A model generated the notes under the pieces. The model was not told the origin of the DNA. It saw only the letters and a list, made by a program, of their open reading frames with translations, and did not search any database. Source: an uncultured Acinetobacter sp. (lineage in GTDB: Bacteria; Pseudomonadota; Gammaproteobacteria; Pseudomonadales; Moraxellaceae). Taken from it: DNA of 64,000 nucleotides. Both the position numbers and the translations under genes were made by a program. Location of the stretch: contig NZ_CANQTS010000001.1 of the NCBI RefSeq assembly GCF_947626835.1, positions 186,001 to 250,000 of the forward strand. Reading direction: 5' to 3'. Numbering within the stretch: position 1 is the stretch's first letter; each line of letters opens with the position of its first letter. Below, piece after piece: positions 51,792 to 62,000 of the stretch.

Positions 51792-52838
51792 TCAAGATGG
51801 CATTTTCATTTCCAACATTACCAAATTAATTAAATCAGCAGCTTCTAAAGCACGAATATGTGCCACACGTGTGCCTGCCCAAAACGCTGCAAAATGGTGC
51901 TCATCTTGCGCGCTTGCCGTTTGATGAAGTTGCTTGGCTAAATCATAGGTATATGGATAAGGAGGCACTGTAGGTCGTTCAGGTTGGTCAACTTGGGTGT
52001 GCCAATGATTCACTAAACCACGCGCCGGACGGCCTGAAATGCTGCTGGTAATTTGGGTAATCGGCTGTTGAAATAAGGCCTCACGGTAAGCCAAACTTGC
52101 ATTTGAACTTTTACATTGAATAAAAGCAGTGCCCATTTGTACAGCACTTGCCCCAAGATTTAACATTTTGGCAGCATGTTGACCATTCATAATACCGCCC
52201 GCTGCCACAATGGGTAATTGACAATGGGCTTTAAATAACTGCACTAAATCCTTGGTGGTGATGGCACTATCCACAGCCTGATTAAACACACCACGATGTC
52301 CACCTGCTTCAATCCCTTGCGCGATAATCACATCAATTCCAGCTGCTTCAATGGCTTTGGCTTCAATTAAATTGGTCGCTGAAACCATGGTGACAATACC
52401 TGCAGCTTTGAGTGCTTGGATTTGTTGGGGATGCGGAAGACCAAAATGAAAACTGACCGCTTTGGGGCGTGTTTCAAGGACTACTTTGAGATAATCATCG
52501 TTGTCTAAAAAACTGGGGTAAATACATGATAATGCTGTAGGTGGCGTAACGTGATAACGGCTAAAAAAAGGCGCCATATAATCAAGCCAAGCCTGTCCTT
52601 GTGCGGCATCTAATTCAGTGCTTTGATGACAAAAAAAATTAACCTGAAAAGGCGCGTCAGTTAAGGCTTGGGTAGCTAAAATTTGTTGTAAAGCTTGGGC
52701 GGGTGTACTGGCGCCTAAACCTAAGGCACCTAAGCCGCCAGCATTACACACTTCGGCTGCAAGTTGCGGCGTGGTAACACCTGCCATGGGGGCTAAAAAT
52801 ATGGGATGTTTGAATTGTAATAATTCTTGTAAAGTCAT
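51792..52838 (-). CDS. Nitronate monooxygenase (2-nitropropane dioxygenase-like)
   Basis: 348-residue FMN-dependent TIM barrel. HPIFLAPMAGVTTPQLAAEV at the N-terminus, IIAQGIEAGGHRG with the catalytic His, and PIVAAGGIMNGQHAAKMLNLGASAVQMGTAF, the FMN phosphate loop. It oxidises alkyl nitronates to carbonyl compounds and nitrite, or a related toxic metabolite such as propionate 3-nitronate. Single gene. Confidence 0.9.
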   Translation of the reverse strand: MTLQELLQFKHPIFLAPMAGVTTPQLAAEVCNAGGLGALGLGASTPAQALQQILATQALTDAPFQVNFFCHQSTELDAAQGQAWLDYMAPFFSRYHVTPPTALSCIYPSFLDNDDYLKVVLETRPKAVSFHFGLPHPQQIQALKAAGIVTMVSATNLIEAKAIEAAGIDVIIAQGIEAGGHRGVFNQAVDSAITTKDLVQLFKAHCQLPIVAAGGIMNGQHAAKMLNLGASAVQMGTAFIQCKSSNASLAYREALFQQPITQITSSISGRPARGLVNHWHTQVDQPERPTVPPYPYTYDLAKQLHQTASAQDEHHFAAFWAGTRVAHIRALEAADLINLVMLEMKMPS

Positions 52839-53023
52839 ATCAATGCTCCTGTGTCGTGGTTTACTTTGCCAATATTTAGGCGATTAAGCAACGCATCTGT
52901 CGCACAAAATAATCAATATCATGGTGTTAAATAGTAAAGCTATAGCACTAAAAAAGCCCATTGAAATAGGCTGTTTGATAAACACACTGTTCATTTTTGA
53001 GGTGATGCTTTTTAATTAGGCAA

Positions 53024-53215
53024 CATGATTGGGCACAGTTGAATACTTTAAGCTATGAGCAATACAAGGCGAAAATCAAGCATTCAGCCTAAGAAGAAGA
53101 GCAGTATAGTCAATGTCAACATGCTGATTTGGGCAGCTATGCCACGAACTTAGTGCACAAATATCCGCCAATTAAAGCTAAAAACCTCATCAGGTATAAT
53201 AAAGCTCATTCCTAA
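53024..53215 (+). pseudogene. Decayed ORF remnant
   Basis: One frame reads HDWAQLNTLSYEQYKAKIKH followed by SA, then TAA (53090-53092), then EEEQYSQCQHADLGSYATNL and VHKYPPIKAKNLIRYNKAHS before TAA. The amino-acid composition and length look like real protein sequence with one in-frame stop and no start. I cannot name the family; chance is possible. Confidence 0.3.
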
Positions 53216-53365
53216 AGACAATCGAGTAAAAATAACAGCAAAGCACAACGCTTTATATGATGCAGATACAAGAGTATCTAGCCAAATAAGGCACACATAT
53301 TAAGCAAATGTATAGAAAAATATAAAGATGTAAAATGCAATGTGAGCGAACTATGATCAAAAATA

Positions 53366-53397
53366 GAAAAAGCCTCTGAATATTCAGAGGCTTTTTA
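53366..53397. terminator. Terminator of the Ala-rich lipoprotein gene
   Basis: Stem AAAAAGCCTCTGAA / TTCAGAGGCTTTTT; T-runs in both directions. Confidence 0.88.
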
Positions 53398-53415
53398 TCA
53401 GCAAAAAGTAAAAAA

Positions 53416-53739
53416 TTACTGTTGTGCTTTTTCTTTTACATTTGCCGCGCCTTGTTCGACCGCAGCAGCTGTAGCCACAGTGGCATCTTTAGCCGCTTCT
53501 TTGGCACTATGCGCAGCATTTTCAGCAGCTTGCTCAGTGGTTTCTGCAGCATTGTCAACTGCTGTTGCTGTGGCATTTGCTGCATTTTGGGTGGCATCTT
53601 TAACATCGTGACCAGCTTGTTCAGCCGCATTTTCTAAATGTTGACCTGTGGTTGCACCTGTTTCAGGGGCTTTTTCTTTGCTACAGCCCACCATCGCTAC
53701 AGTTGCTGCTAAACCTAAGGCCAAAACTAATTTATTCAT
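53416..53739 (-). CDS. Small Ala-rich lipoprotein with LEA-like repeats
   Basis: 107 residues. Signal and lipobox (LGLAATVAMVGC), then a mature 88-residue chain of Ala, Glu, Lys, Asp and Thr in an 11-residue-like periodicity (DATQNAANATATAVDNAAE, TEQAAENAAHSAKEAAKDAT, AAAVEQGAANVKEKA). This resembles late-embryogenesis-abundant, desiccation-related or entericidin-like amphipathic helices. An unfolded, helix-forming protein protecting the periplasm is possible but not shown. Strong terminator; monocistronic. Confidence 0.8.
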   Translation of the reverse strand: MNKLVLALGLAATVAMVGCSKEKAPETGATTGQHLENAAEQAGHDVKDATQNAANATATAVDNAAETTEQAAENAAHSAKEAAKDATVATAAAVEQGAANVKEKAQQ

Positions 53740-53834
53740 ATTGTATTCCTTATCATTATTGATCCATACCGGATGACAGGCAATATATGCTGAAAAAGCA
53801 AAAAAATAAAGCGTATAATTTGTTCATTAAATGT

Positions 53835-53868
53835 AAAAAAGGCCAAGTACCGAAGTACTTGACCTTTT
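53835..53868 (-). terminator. Terminator of ahpF
   Basis: On the reverse strand AAGGTCAAGTAC / GTACTTGGCCTT with loop TTCG and a T-run; one G-T pair. Confidence 0.82.
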
Positions 53869-53882
53869 AGGTTGCTTAAAGA

Positions 53883-55448
53883 TTATTGCCCAGATCGGAT
53901 AATATAATCAAATGCCGACAGTGATGCTTTAGCACCTTCACCTGTAGCAATGATGATTTGTTTGTACGGCACGGTGGTACAGTCACCTGCAGCAAATACA
54001 CCTTTCACATTGGTTTCGTTGCGCTCGTTAATCACAATCTCACCACGGTTTGAAAGTTCTACCGCTGTGTCTTTTAAGAAATCGGTGTTTGGTAACAAAC
54101 CAATTTGTACAAAGATCCCTGCCAATTCAACGGTATGTTCCACATCAGTTGCACGGTCTTTATATTTCAAGGCTGTGACTTGTGAACCATCACCGACAAC
54201 TTCGGTAGATAAGGCATTTTTAATCACTGTGGTGTTCGGTAAGCTGTTTAATTTATCTTGCAATACTTGATCTGCACGTAGCTTGGTATCAAATTCAACC
54301 AAAGTCACATGCTCAACAATTCCTGCCAAGTCAATTGCCGCTTCAACACCTGAGTTACCACCACCAATCACCGCAACACGTTTGCCTTTAAACAATGGAC
54401 CATCACAGTGTGGGCAGTATGCTACACCACGGGTGGCATATTCTTTTTCACCCGGTACATTCATTTGTCTCCAACGTGCACCAGTTGATAAAATCACAGT
54501 CTTAGATTCAAGTTTGGCACCATTTTCTAAGGTCACTTCCACCAAACCATTGCTGGTTTCATCTGCGCCTTTGATGTCAGCAACACGTTGTAAGTTCATG
54601 ATGTCTACACCGTATTCACGAACATGTGCTTCCATTTCTGCAGCAAATTTTGGACCTTGGGTTTTTTGAATTGAGGTGAAGTTCTCAATATCCATAGTGT
54701 CCATCACTTGACCGCCCATGCGCTCTGCCACAATACCGGTTTTGATGCCTTTACGTGCCGCATAAATTGCAGAAGTGTTGCCCGCAGGGCCACCACCAAT
54801 CACCAACACATCAAACGCCTCTTTGGCATTGAGTTTCGCTGCATCTTTTTGTGCTGCATTAGTGTCCAGTTTCGCCACGATCTCTTCTAAAGTCATACGA
54901 CCTTGACCGATATGTTGACCATCTTGGAATACCATTGGAACGGCCATGATTTTGCGTTCTTCAACTTCGTCTTGGAAGAAGGCACCATCAATCATGGTGG
55001 CCGTTGCACCCGGATTGTAAATGGCAATCAGGTTTAATGCCTGCACCACATCAGGGCAGTTGTGGCAGCTTAATGACACAAATACGTCAAAATGAGAGTT
55101 CACACCCAGTTCTTTAATTGACGTTAACACTTCATCAGAGACTTTAGGTGCATAACCTGAAGTTTGTAGCAATGCTAAGATCAATGAGGTGAACTCATGG
55201 CCCATTGGCAAGCCTGCAAAGAATACACGCGGTTCTTCGCCTTGTTTAGCCACACCAAAGCTCGGTGCACGGCTGTTTTTGCCATCAAAACGTGCAGTGA
55301 CTAAATCAGATAATGCTGCCACTTCTTCGACCAATTCTTTGATTTTGGCAGATTTGTCTGAGTCATTTAAGGTTGCCACCAATTCGATGGGACCTTCTAG
55401 GCGTTCTAAAAGGGTTTTTAATTGCGCTGAAGTATTTTGATCTAACAT
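53883..55448 (-). CDS. ahpF: Alkyl hydroperoxide reductase subunit F
   Basis: NADH-dependent disulfide reductase that recharges AhpC. 521 residues: N-terminal tandem thioredoxin folds with the CHNC active site near 130, FAD site [18 protein letters not shown] near 215, redox pair CPHC near 345, NAD motif [17 protein letters not shown], and ending in [14 protein letters not shown]. The start at 55448 matches [11 protein letters not shown] of the family and has GGAG upstream. It is not next to ahpC but 2.7 kb upstream of it on the same strand, separated by small unrelated genes, some on the opposite strand. Confidence 0.95.
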   Translation of the reverse strand: MLDQNTSAQLKTLLERLEGPIELVATLNDSDKSAKIKELVEEVAALSDLVTARFDGKNSRAPSFGVAKQGEEPRVFFAGLPMGHEFTSLILALLQTSGYAPKVSDEVLTSIKELGVNSHFDVFVSLSCHNCPDVVQALNLIAIYNPGATATMIDGAFFQDEVEERKIMAVPMVFQDGQHIGQGRMTLEEIVAKLDTNAAQKDAAKLNAKEAFDVLVIGGGPAGNTSAIYAARKGIKTGIVAERMGGQVMDTMDIENFTSIQKTQGPKFAAEMEAHVREYGVDIMNLQRVADIKGADETSNGLVEVTLENGAKLESKTVILSTGARWRQMNVPGEKEYATRGVAYCPHCDGPLFKGKRVAVIGGGNSGVEAAIDLAGIVEHVTLVEFDTKLRADQVLQDKLNSLPNTTVIKNALSTEVVGDGSQVTALKYKDRATDVEHTVELAGIFVQIGLLPNTDFLKDTAVELSNRGEIVINERNETNVKGVFAAGDCTTVPYKQIIIATGEGAKASLSAFDYIIRSGQ

Positions 55449-55634
55449 GGCTAACGTCTCCAAAGGAGTAAATATGTATTTGATGAGATGATATTAAATG
55501 GATTCCCTTAATAGGTAAAACATTTAGTTTTTATAAATATAATCGGAAAATTAGATTAAATTTTCATTTCATCAACTATTTCAGTGTCCTATATGCAGGC
55601 TTTATTTTATATTTCAAGTAAGATGATCAAAATG

Positions 55635-55656
55635 CAGCACAAAGTGGTGCTGTTTT
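55635..55656 (+). promoter_or_regulatory. Hairpin before the DUF1653 gene
   Basis: CAGCAC / GTGCTG with a 6-base loop, followed by TTTT, 22 bases ahead of the start. Terminator-like; may be a weak attenuator or an old terminator. Confidence 0.4.
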
Positions 55657-55677
55657 AACATGATTTAAGGAATAGAT

Positions 55678-55890
55678 ATGCTACAGCGCGGAATTTATGA
55701 GCATTATAAAGGTAAGCATTATCAGGTTTTTCATGTGGCGACCCACAGTGAAACCGCTGAAAAGTTAGTGGTCTATCAGTGCCTCTACGGAGATTACTCG
55801 ATGTGGGTACGACCTTTAGCGATGTTTATGGAAAGCATCGAGAGTGACGGGCAGGTGGTGCCACGTTTTAAATTAATTCAGGCACTATAA
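55678..55890 (+). CDS. DUF1653 family protein
   Basis: 70 residues matching the SH3-like DUF1653: GIYEHYKGKHYQVFHVATHS, TAEKLVVYQCLYGDYSMWVR, PLAMFMESIE. Often next to other small housekeeping genes; function not known. AAGGAAT ahead of the ATG. Single gene between ahpF and the KTSC gene. Confidence 0.87.
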   Translation: MLQRGIYEHYKGKHYQVFHVATHSETAEKLVVYQCLYGDYSMWVRPLAMFMESIESDGQVVPRFKLIQAL

Positions 55891-55895
55891 ATAAA

Positions 55896-55928
55896 AAAAT
55901 GAGTAACGATCATTTATCGTTACTCATT
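55896..55928. terminator. Bidirectional terminator
   Basis: Stem AATGAGTAACGA / TCGTTACTCATT; between the DUF1653 and KTSC genes. Confidence 0.82.
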
Positions 55929-55965
55929 GCACGGTGATGATTTTTTTATCTTTATATAAGCTCAA

Positions 55966-56172
55966 TTACATGATTCTGACACAGGTAAAATGCACATCGT
56001 ATTCTAAATATTTGTGTACAAAAGCAGCTTTGTCGGTACGACGTAGCAAATTGGCATAAATAAATTTAGGCACCGAATAATACAGCTCGGCAGAACCATT
56101 GTCGTAAAAAATATGCAAATGTCGAGAAGTGGAATTATACTTCCATGATGTGACTGTAATGGCAACTCCCAT
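55966..56172 (-). CDS. KTSC domain protein
   Basis: 68 residues. VTSWKYNSTSRHLHIFYDNG, then YYSVPKFIYANLLRRTDKAA, then FVHKYLEYD resembles the KTSC domain, here without the exact Lys-Thr-Ser-Cys name motif. Role unknown. The start at 56172 has a strong AAGGAG six bases upstream, so the upstream in-frame ATG is rejected. Confidence 0.75.
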   Translation of the reverse strand: MGVAITVTSWKYNSTSRHLHIFYDNGSAELYYSVPKFIYANLLRRTDKAAFVHKYLEYDVHFTCVRIM

Positions 56173-56430
56173 AAGCAACTCCTTATTTAACAAGGTTTTT
56201 TATAATTTTATTGCGTTGCAACTTTATTTCAAATTACTTGAAATATTGGCTTTTCTATATAGCAGTATTGTAAACATCAGCATGGTTTAAAACAGCGAGA
56301 TTTGCTACAGAGCAGTGCATTGAGTCTTGCAAAAATCATGCGCAAAATTAAAAAATTAACAATTTTGTTCAAGCCCCATCTTTAAACTGCTTTAGACTTC
56401 TCGTCAATTGCCATAATAACGAGAATAATA

Positions 56431-57516
56431 ATGCAGCTTTTTCAATGTTCATGTTGTCAGCAACCAGTATATTTTGACAATTGCATCTGTATGCATTGTC
56501 AGCATATTTTGGGATTTGATGCTAAAAAACAGCAGATGCTGGCTTTAACAGGACCAAATACTGTATGGGCTTTTACTGAAACGCAAACACAAAAAAATTA
56601 TAAGTTTTGTATGAATAAACAGTATGAGGTGTGTAATTGGGTCTTAAGTTTTGATGATCCGCAAGATTTTTGTTTGGCGTGTGGCTTAAATCGCATCATC
56701 CCTGATTTAAGTGATTTAAAATATCGGCAACGTTGGCATAAAATTGAATTGGCCAAGCACCGTTTGGTCTATAGTTTATTGCGCTGGCAATTGCCGCTTG
56801 AAAATAAGGTTCAAAATCCAACTCAAGGTTTAGCATTTGATTTTAAAGCTGATCTCAATTGCCCAAATGAAGCTAAAGTGATGACGGGGCATGACAATGG
56901 CTTAATTACCTTAAATATTGCTGAAGCTGATGATGTAGAGCGTACTATGGCCCGTGACCAAATGAATGAAGTCTATCGTACCTTACTTGGTCATTTTCGC
57001 CATGAAATTGGACATTATTATTGGGATGTTTTGGTTGATGGCACGGAATTTTTACAACCTTGCCGCGCATTGTTTGGCGATGAGCGTATCGACTATCAAA
57101 CCGCACTTGATCGTCATTATCAAAATGGGCCAGCACCAGACTGGATGTCACGTTATATTAGCCCTTATGCCAGCATGCATCCTTGGGAAGATTGGGCGGA
57201 AACATGGGCGCATTATTTACATATTGTAGATGTATTAGAAACAGCAGATGCCTTTGGTATTCAAATTCGCCCACCAGTGGTGCAAGATCAGCATAAGCAT
57301 ATGATGACTTTAGCTACACCACTTAAGCCCTATACCACCGAAGACTTTGATGATATTTATCAAGCATGGTTACCAGTGGCCTTTGCCATGAACAGCTTAA
57401 ATCGTAGTATGGGGCAAGATGATTTTTATCCTTTTGTGATTAATAGCCAAGTACAAAATAAATTGCGCTTTATTCATGAGGTGATTCAACACTATGCTCA
57501 GGCACAGTCTCAATAA
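56431..57516 (+). CDS. Putative zinc-binding metallopeptidase with N-terminal zinc ribbon
   Basis: 361 residues. The N-terminus has zinc-ribbon cysteines (CSCCQQ, CICMHC, later CLAC), and the middle carries HEIGHYYWD near residue 191, an HExxH zinc-protease motif, with a further His/Glu cluster (HPWEDWAETWAHYLH). This matches a widespread family of putative zinc-binding peptidases (SprT/WLM-like in appearance) without known substrate. Cytosolic. Single gene, with a possible promoter in the 237-base gap. Confidence 0.85.
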   Translation: MQLFQCSCCQQPVYFDNCICMHCQHILGFDAKKQQMLALTGPNTVWAFTETQTQKNYKFCMNKQYEVCNWVLSFDDPQDFCLACGLNRIIPDLSDLKYRQRWHKIELAKHRLVYSLLRWQLPLENKVQNPTQGLAFDFKADLNCPNEAKVMTGHDNGLITLNIAEADDVERTMARDQMNEVYRTLLGHFRHEIGHYYWDVLVDGTEFLQPCRALFGDERIDYQTALDRHYQNGPAPDWMSRYISPYASMHPWEDWAETWAHYLHIVDVLETADAFGIQIRPPVVQDQHKHMMTLATPLKPYTTEDFDDIYQAWLPVAFAMNSLNRSMGQDDFYPFVINSQVQNKLRFIHEVIQHYAQAQSQ

Positions 57517-57519
57517 GCC

Positions 57520-57990
57520 TTATAAATCGCGACATTGTTCATGCTTATGGGTAGCTTCATTGTGGCTGCCTATAGGCGCAATGCGGTTATGAATACAGCT
57601 TAAACTTTGGCTTTGATTATGCTTGAGGACTAGTTTTCCAATATTGTTTTGAATATCAATTGCGCCTGCTACCTGATTACGAATTAATTCTGCTTTATGA
57701 CCAGAAAAGATTTCAAGATTGCCTTGAATGTGATTTTCAACCAAATTTAAACCACCAAAATCATCACCCGCGTGTACATTGCCAGCCACTTGACTGCGTT
57801 TTAAAGTCAAACTGCCTTGGGCCTTAACCTCTATATTGCCAGCAATTTTGACGTTGTCTAAAATACATTTTTGATGAACCACGACGTTTCCATTAATGCT
57901 TTGATTGCGTAAATGCCCTTGGCAAATCACTGAATCTGCAAAACTGGTGGCTGCAAATAAACAGCCCAATACACATACGGCAGCACGCAT
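57520..57990 (-). CDS. Secreted protein with beta-solenoid repeats
   Basis: 156 residues. Sec signal peptide (MRAAVCVLGCLFAATSFA), then 18-25-residue repeats each containing a GN turn: SINGNVVVHQ, KIAGNIEVKAQG, QVAGNVHAGDD, HIQGNLEIFSG, QVAGAIDIQNN. Such repeats form a right-handed beta-helix in polyamide or DUF3060-like proteins. Function unknown; periplasmic or outer-surface by its signal peptide. Convergent with the peptidase gene by four bases. Confidence 0.7.
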   Translation of the reverse strand: MRAAVCVLGCLFAATSFADSVICQGHLRNQSINGNVVVHQKCILDNVKIAGNIEVKAQGSLTLKRSQVAGNVHAGDDFGGLNLVENHIQGNLEIFSGHKAELIRNQVAGAIDIQNNIGKLVLKHNQSQSLSCIHNRIAPIGSHNEATHKHEQCRDL

Positions 57991-58063
57991 AGATGTTCCT
58001 TAAAAAATTATGTTGATGTTGATATAGTAGCTTAAAAAACACTCAAGACTAAATTTTAGGCAT

Positions 58064-58093
58064 AAAAAAACCACGCAATTTGCGTGGTTTTTT
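58064..58093 (-). terminator. Terminator of ahpC
   Basis: Stem AAAACCACGCA / TGCGTGGTTTT with flanking runs, 20 bases after the ahpC stop. Confidence 0.88.
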
Positions 58094-58115
58094 GATCAGT
58101 TGAATCTAATAAAAA

Positions 58116-58679
58116 TTAGATTTTACCAACTAAGTCGATTGAAGGAGCAAGTGTTGCTTCGCCTTCTTTCCATTTTGCAGGGCAAACTTCGCCTGGGTGT
58201 GCATGTACGTATTGAGCAGCTTTTACTTTACGAAGTAATTCAGATGCATCACGGCCAATACCACCAGCGTTGATTTCAACGATTTGGATTTTGCCTTCAG
58301 GATCGATAACGAATGTACCACGATCAGCAAGACCAGCAGCTTCAATTAATACTTCGAAGTTTTTAGACAACGTCCAAGTTGGATCGCCGATTAATGGGTA
58401 TTGGATTTTACCAATCACATCAGAAGTATCGTGCCAAGCTTTGTGCGTGAAGTGTGTGTCAGTCGACACGCCGTAGATTTCTACGCCTAATTTTTGGAAT
58501 TCAGCATAGTTGTCTGCTAAGTCACCCAATTCAGTTGGGCAAACAAAGGTAAAGTCAGCTGGGTAGAAGAATACTACAGACCATTTGCCTTTAAGATCAG
58601 CTTCAGAAACTTCAACGAATTGACCGTTGTGGTATGCAGTTGCGTTAAACGGTTTAACTTCAGTATTAATTAAGCTCAT
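58116..58679 (-). CDS. ahpC: Alkyl hydroperoxide reductase subunit C (peroxiredoxin)
   Basis: Typical 2-Cys peroxiredoxin, 187 residues as in E. coli. Peroxidatic Cys in [17 protein letters not shown] near 46, resolving Cys in [10 protein letters not shown] near 166. The start at 58679 ([11 protein letters not shown]) is preferred over the upstream ATG at 58682 because of the family N-terminus; GGAG is six bases upstream. Partner AhpF is encoded 2.7 kb away on the same strand, so expression is probably separate. Confidence 0.96.
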   Translation of the reverse strand: MSLINTEVKPFNATAYHNGQFVEVSEADLKGKWSVVFFYPADFTFVCPTELGDLADNYAEFQKLGVEIYGVSTDTHFTHKAWHDTSDVIGKIQYPLIGDPTWTLSKNFEVLIEAAGLADRGTFVIDPEGKIQIVEINAGGIGRDASELLRKVKAAQYVHAHPGEVCPAKWKEGEATLAPSIDLVGKI

Positions 58680-59006
58680 CATAGTCTCCATGATTGAGGT
58701 TTGTAATTTGATTTCCATAAGAATATAGAAATTATGCTTGGGGCTGAAACAGAATTTTTGCATGATCAAAATCGGAAAATCCGAATTCACCGCATAAGTT
58801 CTGTGTCACGCTTTGGCAAATCATAACATCAAAAAATGACAATTAATTTGCATGTTGTAAGCTGCTTAAAACATGGGGATTTATCTAGACAATTCAAGGG
58901 TCATTTTAAAAAAAAGTCAAAAATATTCAAAACACATTGCCTTTCGTAAACTTGAAGAACAGCGTAAAATAGCCTGCTTATTTGTGTGTTTTAGGAATAC
59001 CTTTCA
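58680..59006. other. Intergenic region ahead of ahpC and hrpA
   Basis: 327 bases. It contains TCGGAAAATCCGA (58772-58784), a short palindrome 93 bases ahead of ahpC. No clear OxyR box was matched by eye. Promoters of both genes must lie here. Confidence 0.4.
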
Positions 59007-62000
59007 GTGCAGCGTGATTTAAATGTAGAGCAATTGGTGATGGCACGTGACCTTCATCGTTTAAATCGACTACGTCAAGGAAAGGATGCCAATCCACAGC
59101 AATATCAAGCACTTTGGGAACAATCGCATGCCAAAGTGCTGCAACGTGTTGAGCGCTTGCCCAATATTACTTTAAATCAAGATTTACCAGTCACCCAATA
59201 TGCCGACAAACTGATTGCTGCCATACAAAAACATCAAGTGATTATTGTGGCAGGTGAAACTGGTTCGGGTAAAACCACCCAATTGCCACAAATTGCCATG
59301 TTGGCAGGTCGAGGCCTAACCGGTTTAATTGGGCATACTCAGCCACGACGTTTAGCTGCACGTAGCGTATCGCAACGTATTGCTGAAGAAGTGGGGCAGA
59401 AACTCGGTGAATCCATTTCATTTAAAGTCCGTTTTAATGAGCAAGGTTCACAAGATTCAATTTTACGTTTAATGACCGATGGTATTTTGTTGGCAGAACT
59501 GGCGAACGATCGCTTTTTAACCAAATATGACACCATTATTATTGATGAAGCGCATGAGCGTTCGCTGAATATTGACTTTATCATGGGGTATCTAAAGCAG
59601 CTTTTGCCTAGACGTAAAGACCTAAAAGTCATTATTACCTCGGCTACTTTGGATGTAAATCGCTTTAGTCGTTACTTTAACAATGCACCGATTTTTGAAG
59701 TAGAAGGACGTAGTTTTCCTGTTGAAGTACGTTATCGTCCCATCTCTGAGCTGTCGATTGGGGGCAGTGATGACGATGAATTTGATGACTTTGAAGAAAA
59801 CCTACCGCGTGCTGTGGTGGCTGCGGTTGAAGAATGTTTTGCCGATGCTCAAGCCAAAGGCCATCCTGAACATGCCGATATTTTGGTATTTGCATCGACT
59901 GAACAAGAAATTCGTGAACTCCAAGAAACCTTGCAAAAATTTGGGCCACGCCATACCGAAGTACTGCCGCTGTATGCGCGTTTAGCACTTGCTGAGCAAC
60001 AAAAAATCTTTAACCCATCTGCGGGTGGGCGACGCATTATTATTGCCACCAACGTGGCAGAAACGGCGCTGACCGTACCTAATATTCGCTACGTCATTGA
60101 CAGTGGTTTTGCGCGTATGTCGCGTTATAACTATCGCTCACGTGTACAACGCTTACCGATTGAAGCGATTTCTCAAGCAGCTGCCAATCAGCGTAAAGGA
60201 CGTTGTGGTCGTATTGCGCCGGGTGTGTGTATTCGTTTGTATTCAGAAGAAGATTTTTTAAGTCGTCCTGAATTTACCGAACCTGAAATTAAGCGTACCA
60301 ACTTGGCGTCGGTGATTTTGCAAATGCAAAGTTTGGGCTTTGGTGAGCTTGAAGACTTTGATTTTATTGAACCACCTGATTTACGTTTGGTCAATGATGG
60401 GCGCAAGCTGCTGATTGAATTGGGGGCTATGCGTGATCAAAAAGCCCTTACAGCAGCTGCTCAGAAAAAAGCAGCGGCTTTAACTAAAATTGGTCAACAA
60501 ATGGCAAAAATGCCGATTGACCCGCGTTTAGCACGCATGATTTTAGGTGGCGCGCATTTTGGTGTACTCAATGAGGTTTTAGTGATTGTGGCGGCGCTTG
60601 CAGTCCAAGACCCGCGTGAACGTCCGGCCGATAAACAAGTCCAAGCCGACCAAAAGCATGCTTTGTTCCGTGAAGGCGATTCAGATTTCTTGTTTTATAT
60701 TAAGCTTTGGGACACGCTAAACGCCAATCGTGACAGCATGAGCGAAAGTAAACGCCGTAACTTTGCGCGTCAGCATTTTTTAAGTTGGTTACGTTTACGT
60801 GAATGGAAAAAAACCCACGAACAGTTGGTCGACTTAGCCAAAGGCTTAAAGCTTTCTTTTAACGAAAAACCGGCCAGTTATGAAAACCTACATCGGGCAT
60901 TATTGACGGGTTTATTGTCGTTTATTGCCAATAAAACCGATGAGCGCAACGTCTTTATGGCAGTGCGGCAGCAAAAAGCACGTATTTTCCCTGCTTCTAC
61001 CTTACATAAAACCAATACCCCGTGGGTGATGGCCTTTGAGATGGTGGAAACCTCACAGGTATATTTACGCACGCTTGCCAAGATTGAGCCGGAATGGATT
61101 TTACTGGCCGCAGGTGATTTGCTCAAACATCACTACTTTGAACCGCATTGGTCGAAAAAAGCCGGTATTGTCAATGCTTATGATCAAATCTCATTGTTTG
61201 GTTTGATTGTAGAGCCGCGCCGTTTAATCAATTACGAAAAAGTGGATTTGCCCGCAGCGCATGAAATTTTCTTGCGCGATGCCTTAACCACCGGTCATTT
61301 GGGTATTAGCCCACCGTTTTTGAAGCACAACTTACTTAAACTTGAAGAAGTTGAACGCGTTGAAGATAAATTGCGACGTCGCGATTTGGTGGTGGATGAA
61401 GAAACCATTTACCAATTTTATGCCAGTAAAGTGCCACCTGAGGTGGCAAGCCGTCGTAGTTTTGAAGATTGGCGTGCCACAGTTGAGCCAAAACAGCCAC
61501 GCTATTTATTTGTTGAGGATGATGCGCTGTGGCTGAATGATCGTCCCACCACACAACAATTTCCAGACTATCTACACAATGGCAGCTTAAGACTTGCCGC
61601 CAGCTATCGCTTTGACCCAAGTCATGATCAAGATGGCGCTACCGTGAAAATTCCATTGCAAGCTTTGGCTCAAGTGGACGAAAACATATGGTCGTGGGGA
61701 ATTCCGGGTTGGCGCTATGATTTAATTGAAGCTTTGCTAAAAAGTTTACCCAAAGATAAACGTCGCAATTTAGTGCCCATTCCTGATACAGCACGTAAAT
61801 TAGTACAACGTATTGATGCCAGTCATTTACGTGAACATATTTTAACATTTTTGAGTTTTCAGTTACGCGCTGAACAGGTTGGCGCACAGGACTTTAATCT
61901 TGAGCGCATTGAGCAATACTTGCTGCCTTTTATTCAAGTGTTGGATGAAAAAGGTCGGGTACTTGAGCAAGGGCGTAACTTAAGCGAATTAAAAGCTCGT

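Larger units (their letters stand above)
52839..53415. other. 577-base intergenic region with a decayed ORF
   Basis: No intact gene. It has a decayed reading frame (53024-53215) and, near its end, a terminator. The rest is A/T-rich spacer. Confidence 0.5.

Noticed and set aside
53422..53637. Cys-rich 71-codon frame on the forward strand opposite the Ala-rich lipoprotein
   Set aside because: It is the complement of a GCA/GCT-rich gene, and such shadows are expected.
55500..55600. OxyR-type ATAG/CTAT spacing ahead of ahpF
   Set aside because: Only one or two tetramers fit; not distinguishable from A/T-rich chance.
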